Shown here: positions 14,362-14,500 of the stretch, in pieces
How positions within the stretch are numbered: the stretch's first letter is position 1
How the letters are laid out: each line of letters starts with the position of its first letter
Source: Bacteroidota bacterium
GTDB taxonomy: Bacteria; Bacteroidota; Bacteroidia; Flavobacteriales; Flavobacteriaceae
Direction: 5' to 3'
Length of the DNA: 14,500 bases
NCBI GenBank assembly: GCA_009936675.1
Contig: JAACDY010000201.1
Location: 1 to 14,500, forward strand
The notes under the pieces: model-generated
Database searches by the model: none
Told to the model about the DNA's origin: nothing
The model's input: the letters and a program-made list of their open reading frames with translations, nothing else
Program-made: the position numbers and the translations under genes

Positions 14362-14500
14362 CTATTTTATTTTTACCGTAAATGCCTTTTCCTCTTCCAA
14401 ATATCCTTCCAAAACATCATTGGCAGCAACGGGTCCTACTCCCGCCGGTGTTCCGGTAAAAATTACATCTCCAATTTTAAGGGTAAAAAATTGAGACACC
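14362..14500 (-). CDS. Fumarylacetoacetate hydrolase family protein, C-terminal part
   Basis: The last 45 codons and TAG stop of a gene entering from the high end of the window. The translation includes VSQFFTLKIGDVIFTGTPAG and then VGPV, with a conserved GDVIFTGTPAGVG motif that is diagnostic of the FAH family (fumarylacetoacetate hydrolases, fumarylpyruvate hydrolases, acylpyruvases and related decarboxylases). The C-terminus alone cannot tell which substrate is used; many bacterial members of this length class are acylpyruvate hydrolases or oxaloacetate tautomerases. Its stop is separated from the cinA ATG by one base, which suggests translational coupling. Confidence 0.88.
   Translation of the reverse strand, partial: VSQFFTLKIGDVIFTGTPAGVGPVAANDVLEGYLEEEKAFTVKIK

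Noticed and set aside
1..14500. CRISPR arrays, insertion sequences, tRNA or rRNA genes
   Set aside because: No repeated units, transposase motifs or cloverleaf-like sequences were seen, and nearly all of the window is occupied by core genes with no gap above about 80 bases.

Overview
The window reads as chromosomal DNA from a member of the Bacteroidota, most likely class Flavobacteriia. Three things point there: the bL28-bL33-DUF4295 gene trio, the absence of Shine-Dalgarno sequences in front of essentially every gene, and promoter-like sequences of the Bacteroidota type (TTG, about 18 bases, then TAnnTTTG). GC content looks moderate to low by eye. Every gene lies on the minus strand, packed head to tail, and the longest gap is under 80 bases. 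I see no mobile elements, CRISPR arrays, rRNA or tRNA genes, or long repeats. It is a core, housekeeping region.

In the direction of transcription (high to low coordinates), the window opens with the last 45 codons of a fumarylacetoacetate hydrolase family protein, followed after one base by a CinA-family protein. A good Bacteroidota promoter (13062-13090) then starts a ribosomal protein unit: rpmB (bL28), rpmG (bL33) and a 50-residue DUF4295 protein, closed by a clear intrinsic terminator. Only about ten bases beyond it starts ftsY (signal recognition particle receptor), then a membrane-anchored alpha/beta hydrolase, rimO (methylthiolation of ribosomal protein uS12) and bshC (last step of bacillithiol synthesis). 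The bshC gene is split by a single in-frame TGA, the most notable anomaly here.

The second half holds guaA (GMP synthetase), a secreted protein combining LysM repeats with a periplasmic-binding-protein-like domain, pyrG (CTP synthase), yidC (membrane protein insertase) and the first 166 codons of mnmA (tRNA 2-thiouridylase), which runs off the low end. guaA and pyrG both make nucleotides by glutamine-dependent amidation. FtsY and YidC act in the same membrane-protein insertion route. bL28, bL33, RimO and MnmA all serve the ribosome or tRNA. The pyrG leader carries an inverted repeat placed so that the choice of transcription start could decide whether the start codon is masked, a testable idea for CTP control.

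I found no wholly new multi-gene system. The strongest leads are the nonsense-interrupted bshC, the pyrG leader, the terminator hairpin directly before ftsY, and two little-studied conserved proteins (the LysM/receptor hybrid and the FtsY-linked hydrolase).
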